Positions 51,368 through 59,908 are shown, counted from the stretch's first letter. The stretch is 64,000 nucleotides of DNA from Pseudomonadota bacterium (GCA_023391375.1 JAEWBB010000016.1:55463-119462), one strand, 5' to 3'. Notes: a model not told the origin generated them from the sequence alone. Made by a program: numbers and translations.

Positions 51368-52093
51368 CTATCCGACGAAGCGGGCGAGGTGCGGCGCGAC
51401 GTCGTGATAGCCGTCCCAGATCATCTTGCCCGCGACCCAGACGATGACGGCAAGTCCGATGTAGGCGATCCAACGATAGCGCTCGATATATTTGGCGATG
51501 AGGTTCGCCGCGACGCCCATCAGGGCGACCGCGAACACCAGCCCGACGATCAGGATACCGGGATGGTCACGCGCCGCACCGGCGACCGCCAGTACGTTGT
51601 CGAGGCTCATCGACACGTCGGCCACCGCGACCGCCCAGGCGGCGCTGGCGAAGCTCTTGGCGGGTGTCAGGCCGCTATGTTCGTCGCCTTCGACCTCGGG
51701 CGAGCCGGCGCTTTCGCCGCCATGCTTCAATTCGCGCCACATCTTCCACGCCACCCACAGCAGCAGCAGGCCGCCGGCGAGGATCAGGCCGACGATCTGG
51801 AGCAGTTGAGACACGACCAGCGCGAAACCGATACGCAGGACCAGGGCGGCAATCACGCCGATCAGGATGACCCGCTTGCGCTGCTCGGGCGGCAATCCAG
51901 CCGCCAGGGCACCGACGACAATCGCGTTGTCGCCGGCCAGCACGAGGTCGATCAGCAGGACCTGGACGAACGCAGCCAGTGCGCCCGGCTGGCCGATGTT
52001 GGAAAAGTCGTGGACAATGGCGTTCCAGATCGCGCCAGGGCTTTCCAGGGCGGCGGGGGCCGCGGCCAGCATCAACGACAACATATCGGCCAC
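51368..52093 (-). CDS. TerC/YjbE-family integral membrane protein (copy 1)
   Basis: 241 residues with about seven hydrophobic segments. The paired acidic motifs LIDLVLAGDNAIVVGALAAG and DVSMSLDNVLAVAGAA are the TerC family signature. Related proteins export manganese or help load metals into exported enzymes. It starts with GTG at 52093 behind a near-perfect GAGGAGG; an ATG three codons later lacks this spacing. A paralogue lies 10 bases upstream. Confidence 0.88.
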   Translation of the reverse strand: MADMLSLMLAAAPAALESPGAIWNAIVHDFSNIGQPGALAAFVQVLLIDLVLAGDNAIVVGALAAGLPPEQRKRVILIGVIAALVLRIGFALVVSQLLQIVGLILAGGLLLLWVAWKMWRELKHGGESAGSPEVEGDEHSGLTPAKSFASAAWAVAVADVSMSLDNVLAVAGAARDHPGILIVGLVFAVALMGVAANLIAKYIERYRWIAYIGLAVIVWVAGKMIWDGYHDVAPHLARFVG

Positions 52094-52103
52094 GAAATCC
52101 TCC

Positions 52104-52772
52104 TCAGAAGCCCAGCAACGTCCTCAGGCCGAGGACATGCTCGCCGCCCATCCACCCTTCGTAGATCATCTTGACGGCGACGTAGAGAATAACCGCAAGA
52201 CCGATGTAATTGATCCAGTGATAGCGCTGGATCAGCTTGGCGACGTAGTTTGCCGCCAACCCCATGAAGAGCACGCTGAACGTCAGTCCAATGACCAGCA
52301 GCGCCGGATTGTCGCGCGCGATCGACGCGACGAGCAGCACGTTGTCGAGGCTCATGCTGAGGTCGGCGATGGTGATCTGGATCGCGGCGGCCAGGAACGT
52401 CTTGGTCGCCGGCGGTCCCTCGACCTCGGCGGTGTCCGGATCGTCGGCGACGACGACCTTGGTCGGCCGCATCTCCTGCAGCATGTTGTAGGCGACCCAC
52501 AACAGCAAGAGGCCGCCGGCGAATACCAGTCCGGTGATCTTGAGCAGCTGGGTCGCGAGCACCGCGAAGGTGATCAGGAACACCAGCGCCATGGCCACGC
52601 CGAGCAGCAGCACCTTGCGCCGCTGCTTTTCCGGCAGGCCCGACGCCAGGCTGCCCATGATGACGACATTGTCGCCCGCCATGGTCAGGTCGCCGACGAT
52701 GATCTGGCCGAGCTGAGCGAGGCCGGATGTCGTGAAGACCGACGAGAAATTGAGGGTCGGGAAACCCGTCAC
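52104..52772 (-). CDS. TerC/YjbE-family integral membrane protein (copy 2)
   Basis: 222 residues, clearly paralogous to the neighbouring copy: IIVGDLTMAGDNVVIMGSLASG, then GLVFAGGLLLLWVAYNMLQE and DLSMSLDNVLLVAS. It starts with GTG at 52772 behind TAGGGG and lies 10 bases after rho. The two copies differ in N-terminal length, so they may form a heteromeric transporter. Manganese or another divalent metal is the likely substrate by family, not by direct evidence. Confidence 0.88.
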   Translation of the reverse strand: MTGFPTLNFSSVFTTSGLAQLGQIIVGDLTMAGDNVVIMGSLASGLPEKQRRKVLLLGVAMALVFLITFAVLATQLLKITGLVFAGGLLLLWVAYNMLQEMRPTKVVVADDPDTAEVEGPPATKTFLAAAIQITIADLSMSLDNVLLVASIARDNPALLVIGLTFSVLFMGLAANYVAKLIQRYHWINYIGLAVILYVAVKMIYEGWMGGEHVLGLRTLLGF

Positions 52773-52782
52773 CGGACGACCC

Positions 52783-54039
52783 CTACTGGTTCATCGAAGC
52801 GAAGAAGTCCTCATTGGACTTGGCGTCCTTCATCTTGTCGAGCAGGAACTGCATCGCGTCGACCGTGCCCATCTGCATCAGGATGCGGCGCAGAACCCAC
52901 ATCTTCGACAGGGTGGCTTGGTCGACCAGCAGCTCTTCCTTGCGGGTGCCCGACTTGCCGACGTCCAGCGACGGGAAGATGCGCTTGTCGGCGACCTTGC
53001 GGTCGAGCACGATTTCGCTGTTACCGGTGCCCTTGAACTCTTCGAAGATGACCTCGTCCATCTTGGAGCCGGTATCGATCAGCGCGGTGGCGATGATCGA
53101 GAGCGAACCGCCCTCCTCGATGTTGCGCGCCGCACCGAAGAAGCGCTTCGGGCGCTGCAGCGCGTTGGCGTCGACACCGCCGGTCAGCACCTTGCCCGAC
53201 GAGGGCACGACGGTGTTGTAGGCGCGGCCGAGGCGGGTGATGGAGTCGAGCAGGATCACGACGTCCTTCTTGTGCTCGACCAGGCGCTTGGCCTTTTCGA
53301 TCACCATTTCGGCGACCTGGACGTGGCGCGACGCGGGCTCGTCGAACGTCGAGGAAACGACCTCGCCCTTCACGCTGCGCTGCATGTCGGTGACTTCTTC
53401 CGGGCGCTCGTCGATTAGGAGGACGATCAGGAACACTTCCGGGTTGTTGTCGGTGATCGCCCGGGCGATGTTCTGCAGCAGTACGGTCTTACCCGTGCGC
53501 GGCGGGGCGACGATCAGCGCGCGCTGCCCCTTGCCGAGCGGCGAGACGATGTCGATCACCCGCGCGCTCTTGTCCTTGATCGTCGGATCGAGCGTATCGA
53601 GCTTGAGCTTCTGGTCCGGATAGAGCGGGGTGAGGTTGTCGAAATTGACGCGGTGGCGAACGGCGTCCGGCTCGTCGTAGTTGATCTGGCTGACCTTGGT
53701 CAGCGCGAAATAGCGCTCGCCATCCTTCGGCGCGCGGATCTCGCCTTCGACCGTGTCGCCCGTCCGCAGGCCGAACTTCCGCACCAGATTGGGCGTGACA
53801 TAGATGTCGTCGGGGCCGGCGAGGTAGTTGGCCTCGGGCGACCGCAGGAAGCCGAAGCCGTCGTTCAGGACCTCGATCGTGCCGGTGCCCATGATTTCGG
53901 CGCCGCTTTCGGCGCGGACCTTGAGGATCGAGAACATCAGATCCTGCTTGCGCAAGGTCGATGCGCCCTCGACCCCCATTTCCTCGGCCATCGCGACGAG
54001 GTCGGCGGGGGATTTGAGCTTGAGGTCCTTGAGATGCAT
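52783..54039 (-). CDS. rho: transcription termination factor Rho
   Basis: Hexameric RNA helicase that ends transcription. 418 residues: N-terminal MHLKDLKLKSPADLVAMAEE, an RNA-binding domain with GFGFLRSPEANYLAGPDDIYV, Walker A APPRTGKT, Walker B LIVLLIDERPEEVTDM, the Q-loop and R-loop region (SSGKVLTGGVD), and KRIFPSLDV. The start at 54039 matches family members; an upstream in-frame ATG adds 26 unrelated residues. Confidence 0.97.
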   Translation of the reverse strand: MHLKDLKLKSPADLVAMAEEMGVEGASTLRKQDLMFSILKVRAESGAEIMGTGTIEVLNDGFGFLRSPEANYLAGPDDIYVTPNLVRKFGLRTGDTVEGEIRAPKDGERYFALTKVSQINYDEPDAVRHRVNFDNLTPLYPDQKLKLDTLDPTIKDKSARVIDIVSPLGKGQRALIVAPPRTGKTVLLQNIARAITDNNPEVFLIVLLIDERPEEVTDMQRSVKGEVVSSTFDEPASRHVQVAEMVIEKAKRLVEHKKDVVILLDSITRLGRAYNTVVPSSGKVLTGGVDANALQRPKRFFGAARNIEEGGSLSIIATALIDTGSKMDEVIFEEFKGTGNSEIVLDRKVADKRIFPSLDVGKSGTRKEELLVDQATLSKMWVLRRILMQMGTVDAMQFLLDKMKDAKSNEDFFASMNQ

Positions 54040-54171
54040 TGTGGGTAGGCTTTCGAAAAAGTCGGCCGGAAAATTCACACTCGCCGCAGGACGCGGGAGA
54101 CGATGGAACGACGACACTGGGTCGCACCGGCGAATTGGGAAAATCGGGCCGATGCAGCCGTCTTGAGACCG

Positions 54172-54200
54172 GCGTTAGGATTGGCCCTGTGCCAAGTCAA
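54172..54200 (-). promoter_or_regulatory. weak candidate promoter upstream of rho
   Basis: On the minus strand TTGACT (54195-54200) is followed after 17 bases by TAACGC (54172-54177). The -35 is good and the -10 poor. The 208-base gap from hemJ to rho would then include a leader of about 130 bases, possibly used for Rho autoregulation as in other bacteria. I see no other feature in the gap. Confidence 0.3.
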
Positions 54201-54247
54201 TATGGTCAGGAAGCGGCCGCGTTCAACCGCGCCCCGCATACGGCCAG

Positions 54248-54712
54248 CTAGAACGGCCGCACGATGACCAGGACGACGATCAGGGCGGTCAGCATGCCCG
54301 GCACCTCGTTCATCATCTTGAGACGCTTCAGGTCGCTTTCTCGGTGGCCGGCGGCGAGTTTCTTGCCGTAGGAGCCGACCCAGCCCTGGTAGCCGGTCAG
54401 GATCACCACCAAGGCCAGCTTTGCCGAGAACCAGCCTTGACCGAAGGCGCCGAGGTGGACCGCAAGCAACAGTCCCAGCACCCACACGATGATCATCGCC
54501 GGCGTGAGGATGATGGTGCGCGCGCGGTCCTCGCGCTCGAGCCAGGCGCGATCTTCGGCGCTCCCCGGCGTCACCGCCTGGTGGTGGATATAATAGCGCG
54601 GGACGATGAACAGGCCGGCGATCCAGAAGATGACGAAGGTGAGGTGCGCTGCCTTCACCCACAGGTAGGCCGCGCCGAGGAAACCGACATAGTGGTCGAG
54701 GAAGCCCATCAT
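54248..54712 (-). CDS. hemJ: protoporphyrinogen IX oxidase HemJ
   Basis: Oxygen-independent-type membrane protoporphyrinogen oxidase used by many alphaproteobacteria in place of HemG/HemY. 154 residues with about four hydrophobic segments; YLWVKAAHLTFVIFWIAGLFIVPR in part contains the conserved His, and SAKLALVVILTGYQGW-like helices follow. It overlaps the hemE stop by 4 bases, which agrees with a heme role. Confidence 0.92.
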   Translation of the reverse strand: MMGFLDHYVGFLGAAYLWVKAAHLTFVIFWIAGLFIVPRYYIHHQAVTPGSAEDRAWLEREDRARTIILTPAMIIVWVLGLLLAVHLGAFGQGWFSAKLALVVILTGYQGWVGSYGKKLAAGHRESDLKRLKMMNEVPGMLTALIVVLVIVRPF

Positions 54713-55755
54713 CGTCCCTTCACCAGCGCGACGAGGCGCTCGACATTCTCGATCGGCGTGACCTGCTGGATGCCGTGACCGAGATTGAAGATGTGCGGTC
54801 GGTCGCCGAGCGCGTCAAGGATTCGGGCGACGGCGCTTTCCAGCGCGTTCCCGCCCGCGACCAGCGCCAGGGGATCGAGGTTGCCCTGGACCGGCAGGCT
54901 GGCCGGCAGCTCGCACGCCGCCCACGCCGCGTCGACGGTTTCGTCGAGCCCGATCGCATCGACCCCGGTCTCGCGCGCATAGGCCGCCAGCTTGCCGCCA
55001 GCGCCCTTGGGAAAACCGATCACCGGCGTGTCGGGATGGCGCTTCTTGAATTCGGCGACGATCCACGCCGCACGGGCAATGACGAAGCGCTCGAACTGCA
55101 ATGGCGACAAGCTGCCGGCCCAGCTGTCGAACAGCTGCACCGCCTCGGCGCCCGCCTCGACCTGGCCCGACAAATAATCGACCGTCATCGCCGCGATGGC
55201 GTCGAGGATCGCGCCCATCTTGACCGGATCCGAATAACCGAGCTGCCGCGCTTCGGCCTGCTCGCGGCTGCCCTGGCCGTTGATCATGTAGGTCGCGACC
55301 GTCCAGGGCGCGCCGGCAAAGCCGAGTAGCGTGACGTTCGGCGCCAGCTGGGCCTTCACCTGCCGCACGGTTTCGTAGATCGGGTCGAGCCGTTCGGGCG
55401 CCGGCACCAGGTCGGCAAGGTCCGCTTCGGCCAGCCGCGGTGCGAGGCGCGGTCCCTCGCCGGTCTCGAACCACAGCTTCTGGCCCATCGCATAGGGGAC
55501 GATGAGGATGTCGGAGAACAGGATCGCCCCGTCCATCGCGAATCGGCGCAGCGGCTGGAGCGTGATCTCGGCCGCGGCGGCGGGATCGTAAACCAGCTCA
55601 AGGAAGCCGCCCTTGTCGGCCCTGAGCGCGCGATATTCGGGCAGGTAGCGCCCCGCCTGGCGCATCAGCCACATCGGGGCGGGATCGCGTCGCTCACCCT
55701 TGAGGACGCTGAGCAGGGGCTTGTCCGTGCCCGTCAAAACCTGGGCGTCGGCCAC
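54709..55755 (-). CDS. hemE: uroporphyrinogen decarboxylase
   Basis: Converts uroporphyrinogen III to coproporphyrinogen III. 348 residues. The signature PMWLMRQAGRYLPEYR lies near the N-terminus, ILFSDILIVPYAMG carries a catalytic Asp, and GFAGAPWTVATYMINGQGS and HIFNLGHGI follow. It starts at the edge of the proposed origin and runs away from it, as in Caulobacter and Rickettsia. Confidence 0.97.
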   Translation of the reverse strand: MADAQVLTGTDKPLLSVLKGERRDPAPMWLMRQAGRYLPEYRALRADKGGFLELVYDPAAAAEITLQPLRRFAMDGAILFSDILIVPYAMGQKLWFETGEGPRLAPRLAEADLADLVPAPERLDPIYETVRQVKAQLAPNVTLLGFAGAPWTVATYMINGQGSREQAEARQLGYSDPVKMGAILDAIAAMTVDYLSGQVEAGAEAVQLFDSWAGSLSPLQFERFVIARAAWIVAEFKKRHPDTPVIGFPKGAGGKLAAYARETGVDAIGLDETVDAAWAACELPASLPVQGNLDPLALVAGGNALESAVARILDALGDRPHIFNLGHGIQQVTPIENVERLVALVKGR

Positions 55756-55781
55756 CCCTTCCTCCTCTCTTATATTAAATA

Positions 55782-55962
55782 GATTCTTCTTGATGATGTT
55801 AGTTGGTCGCTTGGCAGCGGGATTTAGGCGTCCATCCCCAGTTTCTCAACAGGCTGCGATTCGCGCGATTCCTCTAGGGGAATGGCGAGTCGGGACCTGG
55901 TGATTCACAGGACTCACGATTCCCCCGCCGATCGCTCCGGCCTGTGCATGGACTGTGGAATC
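55782..55962. repeat. cluster of eight GANTC (CcrM methylation) sites
   Basis: GANTC occurs at 55782, 55858, 55867, 55887, 55902, 55911, 55918 and 55958. Seven fall within 105 bases, where about 0.4 would be expected by chance in random sequence. CcrM methylates this motif and ties methylation state to replication in alphaproteobacteria. Confidence 0.85.
55901..55909 (+). promoter_or_regulatory. DnaA box candidate 2 (one mismatch)
   Basis: TGATTCACA differs from TTWTNCACA at position 2 only. It is followed by GG, as is the better box at 56035, and overlaps a GANTC site. Confidence 0.45.
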
Positions 55963-56034
55963 CGCGTCGGGGCGTGCGGGATGGCGGGCACGGGTTGGGC
56001 CATCCCCGAAGCTGCGCTAGGGCTTGGCGGCGAT

Positions 56035-56043
56035 TTTTCCACA
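56035..56043 (+). promoter_or_regulatory. DnaA box candidate 1 (perfect TTWTNCACA match)
   Basis: TTTTCCACA lies 13 bases before the maf start codon, at the right end of the putative origin. It matches the relaxed DnaA consensus at every position. Confidence 0.65.
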
Positions 56044-56056
56044 GGCCCATCCACCC

Positions 56057-56632
56057 ATGCCGCTGATCCTTGCCAGCTCCTCTTCCATCCGCCGCGACCT
56101 CCTTGCCGCGGCAGGTGTCGCAGTGGACATCGTCGTGCCCGCGTTCGAGGAGGAGCCGGTCAAGGCCGCCCATGACGGCGACGGCGAAAGCCTTGCGCTG
56201 GCGCTGGCCGAAGGCAAGGCCGCCTCGCTCGGCCGGCCCGGCTGGACGATCGGCGCCGACAGCCTGGTCAGCGTGGATGGCCGTCGCTTTTCCAAGCCGC
56301 GCACGCGCGCCGAAGCGGCTGACCATCTGCGATTCTTTTCCGGCAAGGAAATGCGGTTGAGCAGCGCCGTCGCCCTCGCGCGCGCCGGCGCGGTCGACTG
56401 GAGCCATGTCGACGCGGCCCGGCTGTTCGTCCGGCCGCTCTCGCAGGCTTTCATAGACGAGTATCTCGCCGCCGAATGGCCGGCGATCGGCTGGTGCGCG
56501 GGCTCGTTTCGCATGGAAGCGCGTGGACCCACGCTGTTTGAGCGCGTCGAGGGCAGCCATTTCACGATTCTCGGCCTCCCGCTCCTGCCCTTGCTCGGCG
56601 CGCTGCGCGACCGGCAATTAATCCTCGCATGA
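56057..56632 (+). CDS. maf: Maf-family nucleoside triphosphate pyrophosphatase
   Basis: 191-residue pyrophosphatase acting on non-canonical or modified NTPs. It starts with LILASSSSIRRDLL (family SxxR motif) and continues with EGKAASL, IGADSLVSVDG with the catalytic Asp, SKPRTRAEAADHLRFFSGK and GPTLFERVEGSHFTILGLPL. It opens the maf-aroE-coaE-dnaQ run beside the origin. The start at 56057 was chosen for homology; an in-frame start 11 codons earlier would include the DnaA box. Confidence 0.92.
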   Translation: MPLILASSSSIRRDLLAAAGVAVDIVVPAFEEEPVKAAHDGDGESLALALAEGKAASLGRPGWTIGADSLVSVDGRRFSKPRTRAEAADHLRFFSGKEMRLSSAVALARAGAVDWSHVDAARLFVRPLSQAFIDEYLAAEWPAIGWCAGSFRMEARGPTLFERVEGSHFTILGLPLLPLLGALRDRQLILA

Positions 56633-57435
56633 CGCGTTTCGCTGAAGTCGTCGGCGACCCGATTGCCCAGAGCCTGTCGCCGGTCATCCACGGCTTCTGG
56701 CTCGAAGCGCTGGGGATGGCGGCCGAGTATCGGCGCGAGCAGGTCGATCGGGCCGGCTTTTCCTCGTGGCTCGACCGGCGCCGCGGCGATCCCGACTGGC
56801 TCGGCGCCAACGTGACCATGCCGCTCAAACTCGACGCGCTTTCGGCCGCCGACGAACTGAGCGACCGCGCGGTCGCCGCCGGAGCGGCCAACCTCCTCAA
56901 ACTGCAGGACGGCAAGCTTTACGCGGCCAACACCGACGTCGGGGCGGTGGCCGCGCTGGTCGCCAGGCTCAAGGACGGCGGCGCGCCGGCCGATCGCGTG
57001 ACGATCCTCGGCAACGGCGGCGCCGCGCGTGCGGCGCTGGTCGGGCTACGGTTTGCCGGCGTCCACGACATCGTCATTCAGGCGCGCGACATGGCCGCGG
57101 CCCGGGCCTTGGCGGTCGAATTCCAGACCGGCCACGCGCCGCAACCGCTGACCGCGCGGATCGAAGGCGATGGCCTGATCAATTGCACGCCGCTGGGCAT
57201 GGAAGGCGAGGACTGCCTGAACTGCGAACTCGGCGGGCTGAATCCTGAGGGCTGGGTGTTCGACATGGTGACCGGCGAAACACCGCTCCTCACTGAAGCC
57301 GCACGCCGCGGGCTGAAGCTGGTGCGGGGCATCGACATGCTCGTCGAACAGGCGGCGACCAGTTTCGAGATTTTCTTCGGCGCCCAACCGCCGCGCGACC
57401 GCGACGGCGAACTCATGCTATTGCTTCGGCCATGA
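56629..57435 (+). CDS. aroE: shikimate dehydrogenase
   Basis: NADPH-dependent reduction of 3-dehydroshikimate in aromatic amino-acid synthesis. 268 residues: VVGDPIAQSLSPVIH for substrate, GANVTMPLK with the catalytic Lys, ANTDVGAV with Asp, and the nucleotide loop ILGNGGAARAALVGL. INCTPLGMEG and LVRGIDMLVEQA complete the family pattern. It overlaps maf and coaE by 4 bases each. Confidence 0.96.
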   Translation: MTRFAEVVGDPIAQSLSPVIHGFWLEALGMAAEYRREQVDRAGFSSWLDRRRGDPDWLGANVTMPLKLDALSAADELSDRAVAAGAANLLKLQDGKLYAANTDVGAVAALVARLKDGGAPADRVTILGNGGAARAALVGLRFAGVHDIVIQARDMAAARALAVEFQTGHAPQPLTARIEGDGLINCTPLGMEGEDCLNCELGGLNPEGWVFDMVTGETPLLTEAARRGLKLVRGIDMLVEQAATSFEIFFGAQPPRDRDGELMLLLRP

Positions 57436-58025
57436 TCACGCTCGCGCTCACCGGATCGATCGGGATGGGTAAGTCGACTGTCGCCAAGATGTTCGCCGAC
57501 GCCGGCATTCCGGTGTTCGACGCCGACGCGACGGTCCGCGCACTGCAGGGTCCGGGAGGCCGGTTGGTCGCTGCAATCGAGGCACGCTTTCCCGGGACGA
57601 CGCGCGATGGCGCGGTCGACCGCGATGCGCTGAGCGCTTCAGTTCTCGGCGACCGCGAAGCGCTTCTAGCGCTCGAAGCCATCGTCCATCCGGCGGTCCA
57701 CCACGAGCGCACGCGATTCATCGTCGAGCATGGCGATGCACCGGCACTGCTGTTCGACATTCCGCTGCTGTTCGAAACCGGCGGCGACGCGGCGTTCGAC
57801 CATGTCATCGTGGTGTCCGCGCCGGCCGAGATGCAGCGCGAGCGCGTCCTCGGCCGGACCGGCATGACCGCGGAAAAATTCGAGTCGATCCTTGCCCGCC
57901 AACTGCCGGATGCGGAGAAGCGGGCGCGGGCCGAATTCGTCATCGACACGTCGGGCCCGCTCGATGCGACCCGCAAGCAGGTCGCCGACATCCTTGCTTG
58001 TCTTGGCCTGCGCGCGGGTGTTTAA
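57432..58025 (+). CDS. coaE: dephospho-CoA kinase
   Basis: Last step of coenzyme A synthesis. 197 residues with P-loop LTGSIGMGKSTVAKMF (8-16 core), FDADATVRAL, EAIVHPAVH and LLFDIPLLFETGGDAAFD. It overlaps aroE and is followed by dnaQ after 7 bases. Confidence 0.95.
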   Translation: MITLALTGSIGMGKSTVAKMFADAGIPVFDADATVRALQGPGGRLVAAIEARFPGTTRDGAVDRDALSASVLGDREALLALEAIVHPAVHHERTRFIVEHGDAPALLFDIPLLFETGGDAAFDHVIVVSAPAEMQRERVLGRTGMTAEKFESILARQLPDAEKRARAEFVIDTSGPLDATRKQVADILACLGLRAGV

Positions 58026-58032
58026 TCGCGCC

Positions 58033-58755
58033 ATGCGGGAAATCGTGTTCGACACCGAAACCACCGGCCTCAGCCCGGCCGGCGGCGACCGGCTGGTCGA
58101 GATCGGCTGTATCGAGATGATCGGCCGGGTCGAGACCGGCCGCAGCTACCATTGCTATTTCAATCCCGACCGGTCGATGCCGAGCGAGGCGGAGGCGGTG
58201 CACGGCCTGTCGTCGCATTTCCTGTCGGACAAGCCGCGCTTCGCCGACAAGGTCGAGGAATTGCTCGAGTTCATCGGCGACTCGCCGCTGGTCGCGCACA
58301 ACGCCAGTTTCGACTTCGGCTTCCTCAACAACGAATTGACGCTGTGCGGCCGGCCGCTGGTGTGCATGACCCGGATGGTCGACACGCTGGTCCTCGCCCG
58401 CACCCGCCATCCCGGCGCGAAGCACAGCCTCGACGCGCTGTGCACGCGCTACGGCGTGGACCGCTCGCAGCGGGTCAAGCATGGCGCGCTGCTCGACGCG
58501 CAGCTGCTCGCCCAGGTCTATATCGAACTGACCGGCGGCCGGCAGATCGGCCTCGGGCTCAGCGCCGTCCCGGTCGAGGATATCCGCTCGACGGTGACCG
58601 TCGCCGCCGTCCAGCGCGAGGTGCGGCCGGCACGGCCCCACGCGCCGTCGGCGAAAGAGATCGCCCGCCACGCGGCGTTCGTGGCGAAGATGACGGATCC
58701 CTTGTGGGCGGCCCACCCGGTCCCCACGTCGGACGGAACGCGCGACGCGGCCTGA
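58033..58755 (+). CDS. dnaQ: DNA polymerase III epsilon subunit (proofreading exonuclease)
   Basis: 3'-5' exonuclease of the replicative polymerase. 240 residues. Exo I is IVFDTETTGL with Asp7 and Glu9, Exo II is VAHNASFDFGFLN, and Exo III is HGALLDAQLLA with the catalytic His and Asp. A C-terminal tail follows for binding the alpha subunit. The ATG at 58033 begins the family-standard MREIVFDTETTG. Confidence 0.96.
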   Translation: MREIVFDTETTGLSPAGGDRLVEIGCIEMIGRVETGRSYHCYFNPDRSMPSEAEAVHGLSSHFLSDKPRFADKVEELLEFIGDSPLVAHNASFDFGFLNNELTLCGRPLVCMTRMVDTLVLARTRHPGAKHSLDALCTRYGVDRSQRVKHGALLDAQLLAQVYIELTGGRQIGLGLSAVPVEDIRSTVTVAAVQREVRPARPHAPSAKEIARHAAFVAKMTDPLWAAHPVPTSDGTRDAA

Positions 58756-58808
58756 ACCGCAACGCCGGTACTGCGTTCAGAAAGGCCAACCATTCGAGGA
58801 GGCATGCC

Positions 58809-59381
58809 ATGGAGATTCGGGTCGCAGGACACCAGGTAGATACCGGGGACGCCCTTCGCTCACATGTTTCCGATCGCCTCGAGGGCATGAGCGGCAAATA
58901 TTTCCAGCGCGCGGTAGGGGCCAACGTCACATTCGGCCGGGGTCCGCACGAAGACTTCACCTGCGACATCGTCGCGCCGGTCGCCCAGGGCATGGTGCTC
59001 AAGGCCTCCAACCGGGCGAACGACGCGCACATCGCGTTCGACGGCGCCGCCGACAAGATCGAGCGCCAGCTCAAGCGCTACGTCGACCGCTTGCGCGAAC
59101 GGCGCGGGGCGAATGGCGAAGAGGTGCCGTCGATTGGCGACAATGCGTCGTATCGCGTGATCGCCGAACCCGCCGACGAAACCCCTCAGCCCCCGGCCCC
59201 CGCCATCGTGGCAGAAACGCGGGTCGACATTCCCGACGCCAGCGTTGGTGACGCGGTGATGATGCTCGACCTTCGCAACACCAACGCGCTGATGTTCCGC
59301 AACCCGTCGAGCGGGCAGTTCAACATGGTCTATCGCCGCGGCGATGGAACCATTGGCTGGGTTGAACCGTCCGAAAAGTGA
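58809..59381 (+). CDS. hpf: ribosome hibernation-promoting factor, long form
   Basis: 190 residues; binds the 30S subunit and dimerises ribosomes in starvation. An N-terminal S30AE domain (MEIRVAGHQVDTGDALRSHV, KASNRANDAHIAFD) is joined by a Pro-rich linker to the C-terminal dimerisation domain (MMLDLRNTNALMFRNPSSG, MVYRRGDGTIGWV), which defines the long form. GAGGAGGC lies just before the ATG. ptsN follows, the neighbour usual in proteobacteria, but rpoN is not present here. Confidence 0.95.
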   Translation: MEIRVAGHQVDTGDALRSHVSDRLEGMSGKYFQRAVGANVTFGRGPHEDFTCDIVAPVAQGMVLKASNRANDAHIAFDGAADKIERQLKRYVDRLRERRGANGEEVPSIGDNASYRVIAEPADETPQPPAPAIVAETRVDIPDASVGDAVMMLDLRNTNALMFRNPSSGQFNMVYRRGDGTIGWVEPSEK

Positions 59382-59443
59382 CAAGGTCGCGCGCGTCGGT
59401 TACGGCGCGCGCGCCGTGGGGGGCTGTGAAGAAGCGTGACGAC

Positions 59444-59908
59444 ATGCAGTTGAGCGAATTCATCGATTTCGATTCCATCCGGCACGACCTGTCGGTGTCG
59501 AACAAGCGCGCCCTCCTCAACCAGCTCGCCCAGATCGCGGGACAGCGGCTGAACATCGATTCGGGACGGATCGCCGACGCCATCGCCGACCGCGAACGGA
59601 TGGGCTCCACCGGGTTCGGCGGCGGGGTCGCCATTCCGCACGGCAAGATGGATGGCCTCGAACGGATTTATGGGCTCGCCGTGCGGCTGGCCGAACCGAT
59701 CGGCTACAAGGCGATCGACGGTGCGCCGGTCGACCTCATCTTCCTGCTGCTATCCCCGCCGGATGCCGGGGCGGAGCATCTCAAGGCGCTGGCGACGGTC
59801 AGCCGCCTCGTCCGCCACGCGCCAACCCTCGAGAAATTGCGCGGCGCGCGCACGCGCGATGCGCTGGCGGCGGTCCTGCTTGGGTCCGAGGAGCGCGATG
59901 CCGCCTGA
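59444..59908 (+). CDS. ptsN: nitrogen-PTS EIIA component (PtsN)
   Basis: 154-residue EIIA-Ntr protein, a phosphorelay regulator of potassium, nitrogen and stress responses. The phosphorylated His66 lies in GGGVAIPHGKMDG, and DLIFLLLSPPDAGAEHLKALA is the family pattern. The start at 59444 gives MQLSEFIDF, matching homologues. The 62-base gap from hpf holds a GC-rich hairpin (CGCGCG repeats, 59386-59411). It overlaps the thioesterase start by 11 bases. Confidence 0.93.
   Translation: MQLSEFIDFDSIRHDLSVSNKRALLNQLAQIAGQRLNIDSGRIADAIADRERMGSTGFGGGVAIPHGKMDGLERIYGLAVRLAEPIGYKAIDGAPVDLIFLLLSPPDAGAEHLKALATVSRLVRHAPTLEKLRGARTRDALAAVLLGSEERDAA

Larger units (their letters stand above)
55756..56056. 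other. putative chromosomal replication origin (oriC)
   Basis: This 301-base non-coding stretch separates hemE (leftward) from maf (rightward). It contains an AT-rich block (55768-55804, with TTATATTAAAT) unlike the GC-rich surroundings, a perfect DnaA-box match at 56035, a one-mismatch box at 55901, and eight GANTC methylation sites. Gene polarity flips here and the parS sites lie within 8 kb. In Caulobacter and Rickettsia the origin is next to hemE. I see no protein-coding frame in it that I can support. Confidence 0.78.

Noticed and set aside
55882..56175. A 97-codon plus-strand frame spanning the putative origin and the maf start
   Set aside because: It runs out of frame into maf, has no ribosome site and no homologous feel; the region is better explained as oriC.
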